Below are positions 7,092 through 15,591 of a DNA stretch of 34,231 nucleotides, piece by piece. The translations under genes and the position numbers were made by a program. Numbering within the stretch: the stretch's first letter is position 1; every line of letters starts with the position of its first letter. Source of the stretch: DATHWB01 sp041744795 (GTDB lineage: Bacteria > Actinomycetota > Acidimicrobiia > Spongiisociales > ZC4RG35); the NCBI GenBank assembly GCA_041744795.1, contig JBGTKD010000022.1, forward strand, positions 1 through 34,231, in the 5' to 3' direction. Below the pieces are notes generated by a model. It saw nothing but the letters and a program-made list of their open reading frames with translations, had not been told where the DNA came from and searched no databases.

Positions 7092-8260
7092 GTTCACGCA
7101 CTGCAGGAAAGATCACCTCGATCACCGAAATGCGTGCTGCGGCGAAGGCGAGGGCAGATCAACGGACTGCCAATTCCCGCTCTGCGACCACTCTGATGGT
7201 CGTGATGGCCGCCCTTCTCGTGGTGGGACTCACGGCCACGACCTCGGCTTCGTCGGTGGTGGGCATCGGATCCCAGGAGGACCAGTTCTTCTTCCTGAAG
7301 CGCCAGCTCGCAGGTATTGGACTGGGAGCAGTCGCCATGTTCGTCACGTCGCGGCTGTCGTATCAGTTCTATCGGAAGTTCGCGATGCCCATCTTCCTCG
7401 GGGCCATCGGGCTGCTGGTCCTGGTGTTGGCAATAGGCGATGAGATCTCCGGTGCCCGGCGGTGGATCGATCTAGGCCCGATCAGCCTCCAGCCATCCGA
7501 ACTCGCGAAGTTTGCAGTGATAGTGGCCCTTGCAGCAGTACTCGACCGCAAGAAGAAGATGTTGGGCGATCTAGGACATTTCCTTGCGCCAGTGGCCACT
7601 TTCTTGGGGACGACGACCCTGCTGGTGATGTTCCAACCGGACCTTGGGACAACAATCGTGATTGCCGCTGCTGCCCTCGCCGTGATGCTCACAAGCACCG
7701 CTCCTTTCCGCTTCGTGATCGGCACTGGCGTGGTCGGCGGGGTGATAGGCGGAGCTTTGGCGATGTCGGCTGACTACCGCAGGGACCGCATTCTCGGGTT
7801 CCTCGACCCCTGGGCGGACGCCGGAGGCACCGGCTGGCAGCTGATCCAGAGTTACTACGCCCTCGGTACGGGCGGGATGTTCGGTGTGGGCCTCGGTGGC
7901 AGCCGGGCTCGCTGGTTCTATCTCCCGAACGCTCACACAGACTTCATCTTCGCAATCATCGGTGAGGAGACGGGATTTGTCGGCGCGTCGATGGTGCTCG
8001 CGCTCTTTGCCTTGTTCGCAGCGGCGGGCTGGACCGTCGCCCGGCGGGCGCCCGATCCTTTCGGCCGGATGGTCGCCGCAGGCATTACCGCTTGGATCAC
8101 GGTGCAGGCGATTGTGAACGTGGGTGGGGTTCTCGGTGTGATGCCCATCACAGGAATCACCCTGCCATTCGTTTCTTACGGCGGAACCGCCATCGCTGTC
8201 TCGATGGCTGCAGCCGGCGTTCTCGTCAACATCGCCCACAGCGGCGGCCGCACCCGGTGA
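7088..8260 (+). CDS. ftsW: septal peptidoglycan glycosyltransferase FtsW
   Basis: FtsW is a SEDS-family enzyme that polymerises lipid II at the septum with FtsI. The 390-residue protein has a ~35-residue cytoplasmic N-terminus followed by about ten membrane segments. Family motifs are GARRWIDLGPISLQPSELAK, PDLGTT, the loop around GLGGSRARWFYLPNAHTDF, IIGEETGF, and GITLPFVSYGG. The ATG at 7088 overlaps murD by 4 bp and the 3' end overlaps murG by 4 bp. FtsW and its partner FtsI are both encoded in this block. Confidence 0.96.
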   Translation: MSSRTAGKITSITEMRAAAKARADQRTANSRSATTLMVVMAALLVVGLTATTSASSVVGIGSQEDQFFFLKRQLAGIGLGAVAMFVTSRLSYQFYRKFAMPIFLGAIGLLVLVLAIGDEISGARRWIDLGPISLQPSELAKFAVIVALAAVLDRKKKMLGDLGHFLAPVATFLGTTTLLVMFQPDLGTTIVIAAAALAVMLTSTAPFRFVIGTGVVGGVIGGALAMSADYRRDRILGFLDPWADAGGTGWQLIQSYYALGTGGMFGVGLGGSRARWFYLPNAHTDFIFAIIGEETGFVGASMVLALFALFAAAGWTVARRAPDPFGRMVAAGITAWITVQAIVNVGGVLGVMPITGITLPFVSYGGTAIAVSMAAAGVLVNIAHSGGRTR

Positions 8261-9315
8261 CCTTCGCCATCGCCGCGGTCGGAACTGGCGGACACGTCTT
8301 CCCCGGCCTGGCCGTAGGTGAGGCGTTAGTTGCCGCTGGCATCTCGCGAGACGACGTGTTGTTCATCGGGGGCGATCGTTTGGAGGCGTCGGTCTATCCC
8401 GAGGCTGGTTTCCCGTTCCTTCAGGTTCGACTCCAGGGATTGAAACGCAGCCTCTCCCCGCGGAACCTGCTCATTCCGTTCACTCTCATAGCGGCAGTCC
8501 TTCGGATGAGGCGTGCTCTGCGACAGCGATCGGTTCGCGTGGTTCTCGGAATGGGTGGCTATGTCACCGTGCCAGCGGCGGCGGCTGCTCGATTGGCGGG
8601 AGCCTCGGTCTTCGTGTCCGAACAGAACGCCCATGCCGGGCTCGGCAACAGGGTGGCGGGTCGGGTTGCCTCCCGTCGTTTCGGTGCCTTTCCCTCCACG
8701 GCCGGCCTAGACGCAGAGTGGGTCGGTAACCCTGTGCGTTCCAACCTGGCCTCCTTCGATCGCGACGGGCTGAGAGCCGAGGCGTTGGCCCGTTACGGGC
8801 TGCGGCCCGATCTGCCGGTGGTGGGTATCTTCGGCGGGAGCCTGGGTGCGGGGGTACTCAACCGGACCGCACCGCAGCTGGCCGAGATTCCTGACTTACA
8901 GCTTGTGCATCTTGCTGGAACCATTCACGCCAAGTCTCTTGCCTTCCAAGCGACACAGAGTTGGCGGATCGTGGGATTCGAAGACCGGATGGACCTGTTC
9001 TTTGCCGCATGCGACCTGGCCGTTGCGCGGGCCGGGGGAGCGGTCGCCGAGTTGTCAGCCACCGCCACTCCGTCGGTTCTCGTTCCGGGGGGATTTGGAA
9101 GCGCCGGTCACCAGGCAGCCAATGCCGCGTTTCTCGCCGATGCGGGAGCGGCAGTGGTTGTCGAAGAGTCCGAAGTGGATCGGGTGCCTGCAGTTGTTGC
9201 CGAGGTTCTCGCCGATCCAGCGCGCCTCGATGCGATGCGAGCCGCTGCCAGATCTCTGGCCCGACCAGATGCTGCTGACGTGATCGCCGCTGCGATGATC
9301 TCCCAGCATGGGTGA
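8257..9315 (+). CDS. murG: lipid II synthase MurG (GlcNAc transferase)
   Basis: MurG adds GlcNAc to lipid I on the cytoplasmic side of the membrane, making lipid II. The 352-residue GT-B protein opens with AVGTGGHVFPGLAVGEAL (the G-loop 1 region), has GGSLGAGVLNR as the second glycine-rich loop, and AVARAGGAVAELSA in the UDP-GlcNAc-binding C-domain. I start it at the GTG at 8257, which overlaps the ftsW TGA as GTGA and puts the glycine-rich loop close to the N-terminus as in other MurG proteins. Confidence 0.95.
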   Translation: MTFAIAAVGTGGHVFPGLAVGEALVAAGISRDDVLFIGGDRLEASVYPEAGFPFLQVRLQGLKRSLSPRNLLIPFTLIAAVLRMRRALRQRSVRVVLGMGGYVTVPAAAAARLAGASVFVSEQNAHAGLGNRVAGRVASRRFGAFPSTAGLDAEWVGNPVRSNLASFDRDGLRAEALARYGLRPDLPVVGIFGGSLGAGVLNRTAPQLAEIPDLQLVHLAGTIHAKSLAFQATQSWRIVGFEDRMDLFFAACDLAVARAGGAVAELSATATPSVLVPGGFGSAGHQAANAAFLADAGAAVVVEESEVDRVPAVVAEVLADPARLDAMRAAARSLARPDAADVIAAAMISQHG

Positions 9316-10690
9316 CAGCGACATGGCTGATGCTCTGGGAAGTGCCCATCGGATCCACATCGTGGGCATCGGCGGTGCGGGAATGTCGGCGCTCGCCCGA
9401 CTCCTTGCCGGACGCGGGCATTCCGTCACCGGATCCGACGCCAAGGACTCGCCGACACTCGCCACTCTCTCCTCACAAGGGATCCTCTCCTGGGCAGGCC
9501 ACCGGCCCGCAGATGTCGGCGAGGTGGATCTCCTAGTCGCATCCTCGGCCGTCGTCGACGACGACCCCGAGTTGGCTGCTGCCGTCGCCGGGGGGGTCAA
9601 AGTGTGGCGGCGACCCGAGCTGTTGGCCGCTGTGACGGGCGGCGTTCCAACGATCGGGGCGACCGGCACCCACGGCAAGACCTCCACCACTGCGATGCTG
9701 GTGAGAGGGGCAACCGCCGCTGGCCTCGACCCGTCGTTTGTTGTCGGAGGCGATCTTGTCGATCTAGAAACCAACGCTGTGGCGGGGAGCACAGACCTGT
9801 TGATTCTGGAGGTCGACGAAGCGTTCGGAACTTTCGAGCACGTCACACTGGAGGGTCTGGTCGTCACCAACATCGAAGCGGACCACCTCGATCACTTCGG
9901 GACCGTCGAAGAGGTGCACGCGGCATTCGAGCGGGTAGCGAGAAAAGTGAACGGTCCGGTGTTGGCATGTGTTGACGACCCCGGGAGCCGTCGTCTCGTC
10001 GATGTGGCCGGGGCCATCGGCTACGGGGTGTCAACCGACGCTGTCTGGGGTGTACGAGACCTCCTCGAAGGTCCGGACGGATCCGAATTCCGACTCGTCG
10101 GTCCGAATGTCGATGTCGTCGTGGGCCTGCCCCGCCCGGGTCGGCATATGGCGACCAACGCCGCAGGCGCTCTCGCCCTGCTCTCCTATCGCGGCGTTGA
10201 CCTCGCGGCGGCTGCGGCCGGACTCGGACAGTTCAAGGGCGTCGCCCGGCGATGGGAGTTGAAGGGAAGTGCGGGCGGCGTGACGGTCATCGACGACTAC
10301 GCCCACCACCCGACAGAAGTTGGTGCCACTCTGGACGCTGCGCTGCGGTCGGGTCGACGGGTGGTGGCTGTGTTCCAGCCTCACCTCTACTCGCGCACCG
10401 TCCAGCACGTCGATGGTTTTGGCGAGGCATTGGCGAAGGCGCATGTGGCTGTGGTCCTCGACGTTTACGGGGCTCGGGAGGCTCCGGTGCCGGGAGTTGA
10501 CGGTTATCTGGTCAGCCAGGCCGTTCGTCACGCGGGTGGCACAGTGGTCGCCGATGCCCCCGTGCGGGCCGAGGCGGCTTCCGTGGTCATGTCATTGATC
10601 TCGGACGGCGATCTGGTGGTTTGCATGGGGGCGGGCGACATCACCGAACTCTCTTCAGAGTTGGTCATCCTCTTGGAAGCGGGTAACTGA
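9308..10690 (+). CDS. murC: UDP-MurNAc:L-alanine ligase MurC
   Basis: MurC adds the first amino acid of the stem peptide. The 460 residues contain the N-terminal Rossmann motif GIGGAGMSALARLL, the P-loop GTHGKT (120-125), EVDEAFGTFEHV, NIEADHLDHFG and DDYAHHPTEV, all typical of MurC. The ATG at 9308 overlaps the end of murG. A second in-frame ATG at 9323 is an equally plausible start, because neither has a clear Shine-Dalgarno sequence. murB follows after 2 nt. Confidence 0.95.
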   Translation: MGDSDMADALGSAHRIHIVGIGGAGMSALARLLAGRGHSVTGSDAKDSPTLATLSSQGILSWAGHRPADVGEVDLLVASSAVVDDDPELAAAVAGGVKVWRRPELLAAVTGGVPTIGATGTHGKTSTTAMLVRGATAAGLDPSFVVGGDLVDLETNAVAGSTDLLILEVDEAFGTFEHVTLEGLVVTNIEADHLDHFGTVEEVHAAFERVARKVNGPVLACVDDPGSRRLVDVAGAIGYGVSTDAVWGVRDLLEGPDGSEFRLVGPNVDVVVGLPRPGRHMATNAAGALALLSYRGVDLAAAAAGLGQFKGVARRWELKGSAGGVTVIDDYAHHPTEVGATLDAALRSGRRVVAVFQPHLYSRTVQHVDGFGEALAKAHVAVVLDVYGAREAPVPGVDGYLVSQAVRHAGGTVVADAPVRAEAASVVMSLISDGDLVVCMGAGDITELSSELVILLEAGN

Positions 10691-10692
10691 CC

Positions 10693-11577
10693 GTGTTCGA
10701 AGAGGTCGCAGGCCTGGTCAGAGCCGATGTGGCGATTGGGCCACTGACGACTTACAAGCTCGGCGGACCGACGAGTTTCTACGCCGAGGTCTCGAGCCGA
10801 GACGAACTCGAAGTGGTCTTGGCGGCGTGGCGGCCCACTGGTCTGCGGCTCCTCGTGCTGGGTCGGGGAAGCAACCTGGTGATACACGAGGACGGTATCG
10901 ATGCGCTCGTCGTTCGGCTGACTGGAGAGTTCGGCGGGGTAATCATGGAAGAAGAGACGATTCTGGCCGGGGCCGCAGTGAGGCTCCCGCAATTGGCCAG
11001 GGCGGCGGTGGCAGGGGGCCGCTTGGGACTTGAGTTCTTTGTTGGCATTCCGGGCAGTGTCGGTGGGGCGGTACGACAGAACGCCGGAGGACACGGGCGA
11101 GAGACGAGCGAAGTTTTGGTGGATGTTGGGATGCTTGATGCTTCGACGGGTGAGATCGGAAGGCGTCTAGCGAGTGAACTTGACCTCGGATACAGGCACT
11201 CGTCGGTCCAGTCCCACGAGGTGGTGTTGGAAGCTCGGTTCAGTTTCGAGCAGGGGGAGCGGGCAACCGGTGAGGCCCTCATGCGGGAGATCACCCGCTG
11301 GCGCAAGGAGTATCAGCCGGGTGGCACGTTGAACGCTGGGAGCGTGTTCAAGAACCCGCCGGGGGACAGTGCGGGCCGGATCATCGACGAGTTGGGCTTG
11401 AAGGGAACACGAGTGGGTGGGGTGTCGGTCAGTCACAAGCACGCCAACTTCTTTGTTGCCGATTCGGATGCCACGGGCTCTGACCTGTTCAGGCTCGTCG
11501 AAGTTGTGCGGAATGAGGTACTCGCGAGAACGGGCATCGAGTTGGAACGCGAGATCCAGTTCGAAGGGTTCGCGTGA
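10693..11577 (+). CDS. murB: UDP-N-acetylenolpyruvoylglucosamine reductase MurB
   Basis: This FAD-dependent reductase converts UDP-GlcNAc-enolpyruvate to UDP-MurNAc using NADPH. The 294-residue length and the motif AGSVFKNPPG point to the shorter type II MurB. Other motifs are PLTTYKLGGPTSFY, LGRGSNLVIHEDG (FAD binding), GIPGSVGGAVRQNAGGHG and the C-terminal SHKHANFFV. The GTG start at 10693 lies 2 nt after the murC stop, and the end overlaps ftsQ. The order murC-murB-ftsQ keeps the two consecutive UDP-MurNAc steps together. Confidence 0.95.
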   Translation: MFEEVAGLVRADVAIGPLTTYKLGGPTSFYAEVSSRDELEVVLAAWRPTGLRLLVLGRGSNLVIHEDGIDALVVRLTGEFGGVIMEEETILAGAAVRLPQLARAAVAGGRLGLEFFVGIPGSVGGAVRQNAGGHGRETSEVLVDVGMLDASTGEIGRRLASELDLGYRHSSVQSHEVVLEARFSFEQGERATGEALMREITRWRKEYQPGGTLNAGSVFKNPPGDSAGRIIDELGLKGTRVGGVSVSHKHANFFVADSDATGSDLFRLVEVVRNEVLARTGIELEREIQFEGFA

Positions 11578-12320
11578 TGGATCCTCGCCTCGCTGCCCGT
11601 CGTCGCACCGTGGCCGAGTCGAAGACCCGCAAGGGGATCCGTCGGCTGTTGGTTGTCTTCGTGGCTCTCGGCATCGTGGCGGCCGGTCTGGCAGTGCTGC
11701 GTTCGGGAGTCTTCGCTTTCGACCACATCGAGGTCGTTGGGCGCTCCCAAACCGACCCTGAGAGTCTCTTGGCCGCGGTGGGAATTGTGCGCGGCATGCC
11801 TCTGATCGAGGTCGATCTGGGTGAGGCGACCGAGGCGCTCCTGGCCGATCCGCGCGTGGTGACAGCAGAGGTGGGTCGACGATGGCCCACGGGTATAGCG
11901 GTGACGGTAACGGAGCGCTTCCCGGTTGCCTGGGTTGAACGGGGCGGGGGATGGGAGCACACCGCGATCGACGGGGTGGTGGTTGCGACTGGTGATCCGG
12001 GCCCGGTGGAACCTCGGATTCGCTCGGTTGCCGGCGGCGAGCGAGCGGTGGAGGCGGCGTTGCAGTTCGTAGATGCCCTACCGGATGCGATCGCCGCCGG
12101 CATGGTGATCGACGCCCGTTCTGACGAACTCATCGCCACGTGGAACAGTTATCGCATCAGGCTGGGAAGACCAACCGACATGGTGGCCAAAGCTCAGGCG
12201 CTGGAGGTGGTCCTGGCGGATCAACCTGAGCCGAACTCAGAAATCACCCTCATCGCCCCCGAACGTCCCGCCGTCCTCCCCCCACCTCCCCCCGACGAAG
12301 AAGCAGACGCCGACGACTGA
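11577..12320 (+). CDS. ftsQ: divisome protein FtsQ (POTRA domain)
   Basis: FtsQ is a bitopic membrane protein that scaffolds FtsL/FtsB and recruits late divisome proteins. The 247 residues comprise a basic cytoplasmic N-terminus, one membrane helix (about 24-41), a POTRA domain (about 46-115, with FDHIEVVGRSQ and PLIEVD) and a β-rich FtsQ domain. An extracytoplasmic tail ends in a proline run followed by acidic residues (PPPPPDEEADADD). I prefer the ATG at 11577, sharing one base with the murB TGA, over the GTG at 11574. A 197-nt structured spacer follows before ftsZ. Confidence 0.92.
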   Translation: MDPRLAARRRTVAESKTRKGIRRLLVVFVALGIVAAGLAVLRSGVFAFDHIEVVGRSQTDPESLLAAVGIVRGMPLIEVDLGEATEALLADPRVVTAEVGRRWPTGIAVTVTERFPVAWVERGGGWEHTAIDGVVVATGDPGPVEPRIRSVAGGERAVEAALQFVDALPDAIAAGMVIDARSDELIATWNSYRIRLGRPTDMVAKAQALEVVLADQPEPNSEITLIAPERPAVLPPPPPDEEADADD

Positions 12321-12343
12321 GAGCGTCGCGTACCCAGGGTTAC

Positions 12344-12363
12344 ATCCCGCGTATGCGCGGGAT
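12344..12363 (+). promoter_or_regulatory. perfect hairpin 24 nt after ftsQ
   Basis: ATCCCGCG (12344-12351) pairs perfectly with CGCGGGAT (12356-12363) around the loop TATG. No T-run follows, so intrinsic termination is not supported. It may cap the 3' end of the upstream transcript or begin the structured ftsZ leader. Confidence 0.5.
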
Positions 12364-12401
12364 TCAGCGAACAGAATGAGATCCCTGCGAGCGGATTGGG
12401 C

Positions 12402-12426
12402 AACCCTGAGGCTTTAGTCGAGGGTT
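12402..12426 (+). promoter_or_regulatory. weak hairpin in the ftsZ upstream region
   Basis: AACCCT (12402-12407) is complementary to AGGGTT (12421-12426) across a 13-nt loop. It is only 6 bp and is listed mainly as part of the run of inverted repeats between ftsQ and ftsZ. Confidence 0.3.
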
Positions 12427-12433
12427 AGTGCAC

Positions 12434-12481
12434 AAAGGTTTACGTGGTGGTCCATGTGTGTAAAGCTTCTGTTGAACCTTT
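12434..12481 (+). promoter_or_regulatory. nested stem-loop in the ftsZ leader
   Basis: An outer AAAGGTT (12434-12440) pairs with AACCTTT (12475-12481). Inside it, ACGTGG (12442-12447) pairs with CCATGT (12452-12457), one G-U included. The structure ends about 25 nt before the ftsZ Shine-Dalgarno sequence. I could not find a convincing -10 element in the 197-nt spacer, so the ftsZ start of transcription remains open. Confidence 0.4.
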
Positions 12482-12517
12482 CGATCTCAACCAGAAACAA
12501 CCCGTGAGGATTACACC

Positions 12518-13552
12518 ATGAGCAAAGCAGCAAGCGGCGGATATCTCGCCGTAATCAAGGTCGTTGGAGTAGGTGGCGGCGGCGTGAACGCCGTGAATCG
12601 GATGATCGACGCCGGTGTTCGCGGCGTGGAGTTCATCGCCCTCAACACCGATGCCCAGGCTCTGCTGATGTCCGACGCCGACGTGAAACTCGACATCGGA
12701 CGTGAGATAACCCGTGGTCTCGGTGCCGGCGCCAACCCCGAAGTTGGCAAGGCCGCAGCCGACGCCCATCGACAGGAACTCGAGGATGTACTCAAAGGCG
12801 CGGACATGGTCTTCATCACAGCCGGCGAGGGAGGCGGAACCGGAACCGGTGGCGCTCCCATCGTGGCCGAAGTCGCCAAGAGCCTTGGCGCTCTGACGGT
12901 TGGCGTCGTCACCCGCCCGTTCGGATTCGAAGGACGTCGTCGAGCGCTGCACGCCGAGGAGGGAATCCAGGCACTCCGCGAGGCAGTCGACACGCTCATC
13001 GTCATTCCCAACGATCGTCTTCTCGAAGTTGGCGACCCCAAGGCCCCCATGACAGAGACCTTCCGTATCGCCGACGAAGTCCTCACCAACGGCGTCTCGG
13101 GGATCACGAACCTGATCACCACCCCCGGCCTCATCAACGTGGACTTCGCCGACGTCAAGACCGTCATGTCCGATGCGGGCACGGCTGTCATGGGCATCGG
13201 CCGGGCGTCGGGTGACGAACGTGCCCAGCAGGCTGCCAACCGGGCGATCTCCTCACCTCTGTTGGAGACGTCGATGGAAGGCGCCCGCGGTGTGCTGTTG
13301 TCAGTCGCTGGCCCCGGAAACATGACGCTGCTCGAAGCCACCACGGCCGCCAATGTCGTCGCCAGCCACGCAGACGACGACGCCGAAGTGATCTTCGGGG
13401 CGATGGTCGATGAGGGCCTGGGTGAAGAGATGGTGGTGACGGTTATTGCTGCCGGATTCGATAGGTCAACCCGCGGAAGGTCGCGGCGCTCCCAGACTTC
13501 GGCGCCGTCTTCGGGCGACGATCTCGACATCCCCAGTTTCGTCCAGGGATGA
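12518..13552 (+). CDS. ftsZ: cell division GTPase FtsZ
   Basis: FtsZ is the tubulin homologue that polymerises into the Z-ring. The 344 residues include GGGGVNAVNRMI at the N-terminus, the GTP-binding G105-GGTGTG111, VVTRPFGFEG, and the catalytic T7-loop region LINVDFADVKTVM. The C-terminal peptide DDLDIPSFVQG (334-344) matches the usual partner-binding tail, but the linker before it is only about 18 residues, so the protein is short. The ATG has a Shine-Dalgarno GAGGA at good spacing. The stop overlaps pgeF as ATGA. SepF, the expected membrane tether, is encoded three genes downstream; no ftsA is present. Confidence 0.98.
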   Translation: MSKAASGGYLAVIKVVGVGGGGVNAVNRMIDAGVRGVEFIALNTDAQALLMSDADVKLDIGREITRGLGAGANPEVGKAAADAHRQELEDVLKGADMVFITAGEGGGTGTGGAPIVAEVAKSLGALTVGVVTRPFGFEGRRRALHAEEGIQALREAVDTLIVIPNDRLLEVGDPKAPMTETFRIADEVLTNGVSGITNLITTPGLINVDFADVKTVMSDAGTAVMGIGRASGDERAQQAANRAISSPLLETSMEGARGVLLSVAGPGNMTLLEATTAANVVASHADDDAEVIFGAMVDEGLGEEMVVTVIAAGFDRSTRGRSRRSQTSAPSSGDDLDIPSFVQG

Positions 13553-14139
13553 TCCTTGTCGGCCAGGGAGCCGGCTTCACTACGGCCTCGGACGGCGACA
13601 TGCGCCACGACACCTTGGCGCGCTCGCGTCTCGGGCTCGGTGACGACTGGGCCACTGTCCGCCAGGTCCACAGCAACCGGGTCGTCACCGTTGACCGCCC
13701 CGGCGACAGCGGTGAAGCCGACGGTCTGTTCACGTCGATCGAAGGGGTACCACTCGCCGTGTTCACCGCGGACTGCATGGGGATCGTCTTGCACGGTCCG
13801 GCTGGAGTCGCAGTGATCCACGCTGGCTGGCGGGGCGTGAACCGCGGCGTCATCGAGGGCGCTCTCGAGACAATGGGCTCGGTTGACTCCGCAGCCATCG
13901 GTCCCCACATTCGATCGTGTTGTTTCGAGGTCGGACCCGAAGTCGCAGGAGTCTTCGAGGGTCATCTGGCTGAGACTTCGTGGGGAACAGTCTCGGTCGA
14001 TTTGGCCGGCGCGGTCGCTGCCCGCCTCCCGGTCGAACCGACAATCAGCGACCTCTGTACCCGATGCGGCGAGGACACGTTCTCGCATCGTCGGGATGCC
14101 ACTACTGCGCGAATGGCGACCGTGGGGTGGCTGGCGTGA
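13549..14139 (+). CDS. pgeF: PgeF/YlmD-type purine nucleoside phosphorylase (polyphenol oxidase family), short form
   Basis: Members of this family (YlmD, YfiH, human LACC1) act on purine nucleosides; the E. coli member also edits a wrongly built peptidoglycan precursor. The metal-ligand triad is visible as H41 (QVHS), C76 (TADC) and H91 (HAGWRG), with AIGPHIRSCCFEVG and a C-terminal CxxCGEDTFSHRRD. At 196 residues it is shorter than the usual ~240-260. The missing part is mostly in the N-terminal region before QVHS. It overlaps ftsZ and yggS by 4 bp each, the standard place for this gene. Substrate is not decided by sequence. Confidence 0.85.
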   Translation: MILVGQGAGFTTASDGDMRHDTLARSRLGLGDDWATVRQVHSNRVVTVDRPGDSGEADGLFTSIEGVPLAVFTADCMGIVLHGPAGVAVIHAGWRGVNRGVIEGALETMGSVDSAAIGPHIRSCCFEVGPEVAGVFEGHLAETSWGTVSVDLAGAVAARLPVEPTISDLCTRCGEDTFSHRRDATTARMATVGWLA

Positions 14140-14783
14140 GACTCGCCGACGTCGAAGCCAGGGTGTCTGCGGCTTGTGAGCGAGCGGGTAGGGATCGACA
14201 GGACGTGACGCTGGTCGTCGTGACCAAGGGCCGACCCGTCGAAGCGATTACGTCGCTCTACGAAGAGGGCCACCGGGATTTCGGGGAGAACCGCGCCCAA
14301 GAGCTACGGGACAAAGTCCCCGTGACTCCCCGGGACATCCGGTGGCATTTTGTCGGCCCGCTTCAATCCAACAAGGTCAGAGTCGTGCGGCCAGCTGCGA
14401 GTTTCCTGCATTCGATGGATCGTGAGTCGCTGGCGACCGCCTGGTTGAAGGGTCCGGGCAAACCCCCACCTGTCTATGTACAGGTCAACATTGGCGAGGA
14501 GGACCAGAAATTTGGCGTCACACCGGCCGACGCGTCCGAATTTTGTGACCTGCTCGGCACCCTCGGGATCACCATCGTTGGCCTCATGGCGATCCCGCCA
14601 GTGTCCGACGAACCTTCCGAGGTTCGCCCATACTTTGCTGCGATGCGACAATTGCGTGACCGCATCGTGACCGAACACCCGTCCATCACCGGTCTGTCCA
14701 TGGGAATGTCAGACGACTTCGAGGTGGCCGTCGCCGAAGGAGCCACGTCGATTCGTGTGGGTCGGGCTATCTTTGCCGATTGA
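14136..14783 (+). CDS. yggS: PLP homeostasis protein YggS/YlmE (PLPBP family)
   Basis: A 215-residue single-domain alanine-racemase-fold protein that binds pyridoxal phosphate and buffers free PLP; it is not thought to be an enzyme. K31 in VVTK is the likely Schiff-base lysine. HFVGPLQSNK, VQVNIGEEDQKFG, GLMAIPP and the phosphate-binding GLSMGMSDDFEVAVAEGATSIRVGRAIF are all conserved. The frame is open far upstream, but the GTG at 14136, overlapping the pgeF stop as GTGA, gives the family length. The TGA is embedded in the Shine-Dalgarno sequence of sepF. Confidence 0.93.
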   Translation: MRLADVEARVSAACERAGRDRQDVTLVVVTKGRPVEAITSLYEEGHRDFGENRAQELRDKVPVTPRDIRWHFVGPLQSNKVRVVRPAASFLHSMDRESLATAWLKGPGKPPPVYVQVNIGEEDQKFGVTPADASEFCDLLGTLGITIVGLMAIPPVSDEPSEVRPYFAAMRQLRDRIVTEHPSITGLSMGMSDDFEVAVAEGATSIRVGRAIFAD

Positions 14784-14793
14784 GGTTCAACAT

Positions 14794-15315
14794 ATGCCCC
14801 AAGATTCACTCTTCAATAAAGCTCTCGTATATCTCGGTTTGGTGGACGAAGACCAGATTGACAACGGCGACTCGGGTTACATCGAGTCCGATTCAACCGG
14901 TCTCGACCGCAATCGTTCACTTCCCTTGGACGAAGGCCGACGAGTCGAGCCGGCCGCTGCTTCCTCTCGCACAGTCCCGCCCCGTCGCAACACTGAACCT
15001 TCGATAGCTGGCGTACGCCAGATCCGCCCCGAGGCGCAGGCTGACATCCTGGTGATCGACGAGTTCGGTGACGCCAAGATCCTCGCCGACCGGGTTCGTG
15101 ACCGGGTCCCGGTAGTTCTCGACTTCCGAAGGGTCGACGATGAACTGTCACGCCGGGTGGTCGACTTCGCATCCGGACTTATCTACGCCCTCGACGGAAC
15201 GATGTCACGCGTCGGCAGCGGTCTCGTGTTGGTGCTCCCGCCCTCGACCCGAATCGATGTAGACGAGAAGCGGCGTTTGGCGTCTCTCGGCGCCTACGAA
15301 CTACCCATCGAATGA
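14794..15315 (+). CDS. sepF: SepF, membrane anchor of the Z-ring
   Basis: SepF binds the FtsZ C-terminal peptide and tethers it to the membrane, replacing FtsA in actinobacteria. The 173 residues have an N-terminal amphipathic segment (about 1-17, FNKALVYLGLVDED), a polar linker, and a globular SepF domain (about 84-152) ending in the typical GLIYALDGTMSRVG. The ATG at 14794 has GAGG (14782-14785) 8 nt upstream, overlapping the yggS stop codon. The open frame extends upstream, but this start yields the membrane-binding helix. Confidence 0.94.
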   Translation: MPQDSLFNKALVYLGLVDEDQIDNGDSGYIESDSTGLDRNRSLPLDEGRRVEPAAASSRTVPPRRNTEPSIAGVRQIRPEAQADILVIDEFGDAKILADRVRDRVPVVLDFRRVDDELSRRVVDFASGLIYALDGTMSRVGSGLVLVLPPSTRIDVDEKRRLASLGAYELPIE

Positions 15316-15327
15316 CTTTTCGCCGGC

Positions 15328-15588
15328 ATGGGTAACATCCTCGCCGACATTCTCCGGCTCTACGGGATTGCGGTTTTCGCGTGGATCATCATGTCCTGGG
15401 TTCGGATCTCGCCCACCCATCCCCTCGCCAGGGTGCAGGTCTTTCTGGATCGGATCATCTATCCGGTAATCCTGCCTCTCCGTAGAGTGCTGCCTCCGTT
15501 GCGACTAGGCGGAGCGATGCTCGACCTGTCTCCCATCGTCTTGCTAATTGGGATCAATATCCTGCAGGGGATCGTGCGCAGGTTCTAA
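15328..15588 (+). CDS. YggT/YlmG family membrane protein
   Basis: A small 86-residue membrane protein with two hydrophobic segments (about 5-22 and 62-82) joined by a basic loop (SPTHPLARVQVFLDRIIYPVILPLRR) that is the family hallmark. YggT proteins sit beside sepF in many genomes and are linked genetically to division and membrane organisation; their biochemical role is not established. It starts 12 nt after sepF with no strong ribosome-binding site. Confidence 0.9.
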   Translation: MGNILADILRLYGIAVFAWIIMSWVRISPTHPLARVQVFLDRIIYPVILPLRRVLPPLRLGGAMLDLSPIVLLIGINILQGIVRRF

Positions 15589-15591
15589 TCG

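Noticed and set aside
12344..12363. Intrinsic terminator after ftsQ
   Set aside because: The stem is perfect but no T-run follows, so termination cannot be claimed.
12511..14088. A 525-codon antisense frame across ftsZ and pgeF
   Set aside because: It lies wholly opposite two well-identified genes, is serine/proline/arginine-rich without any domain, and is the expected by-product of codon bias in GC-rich DNA.
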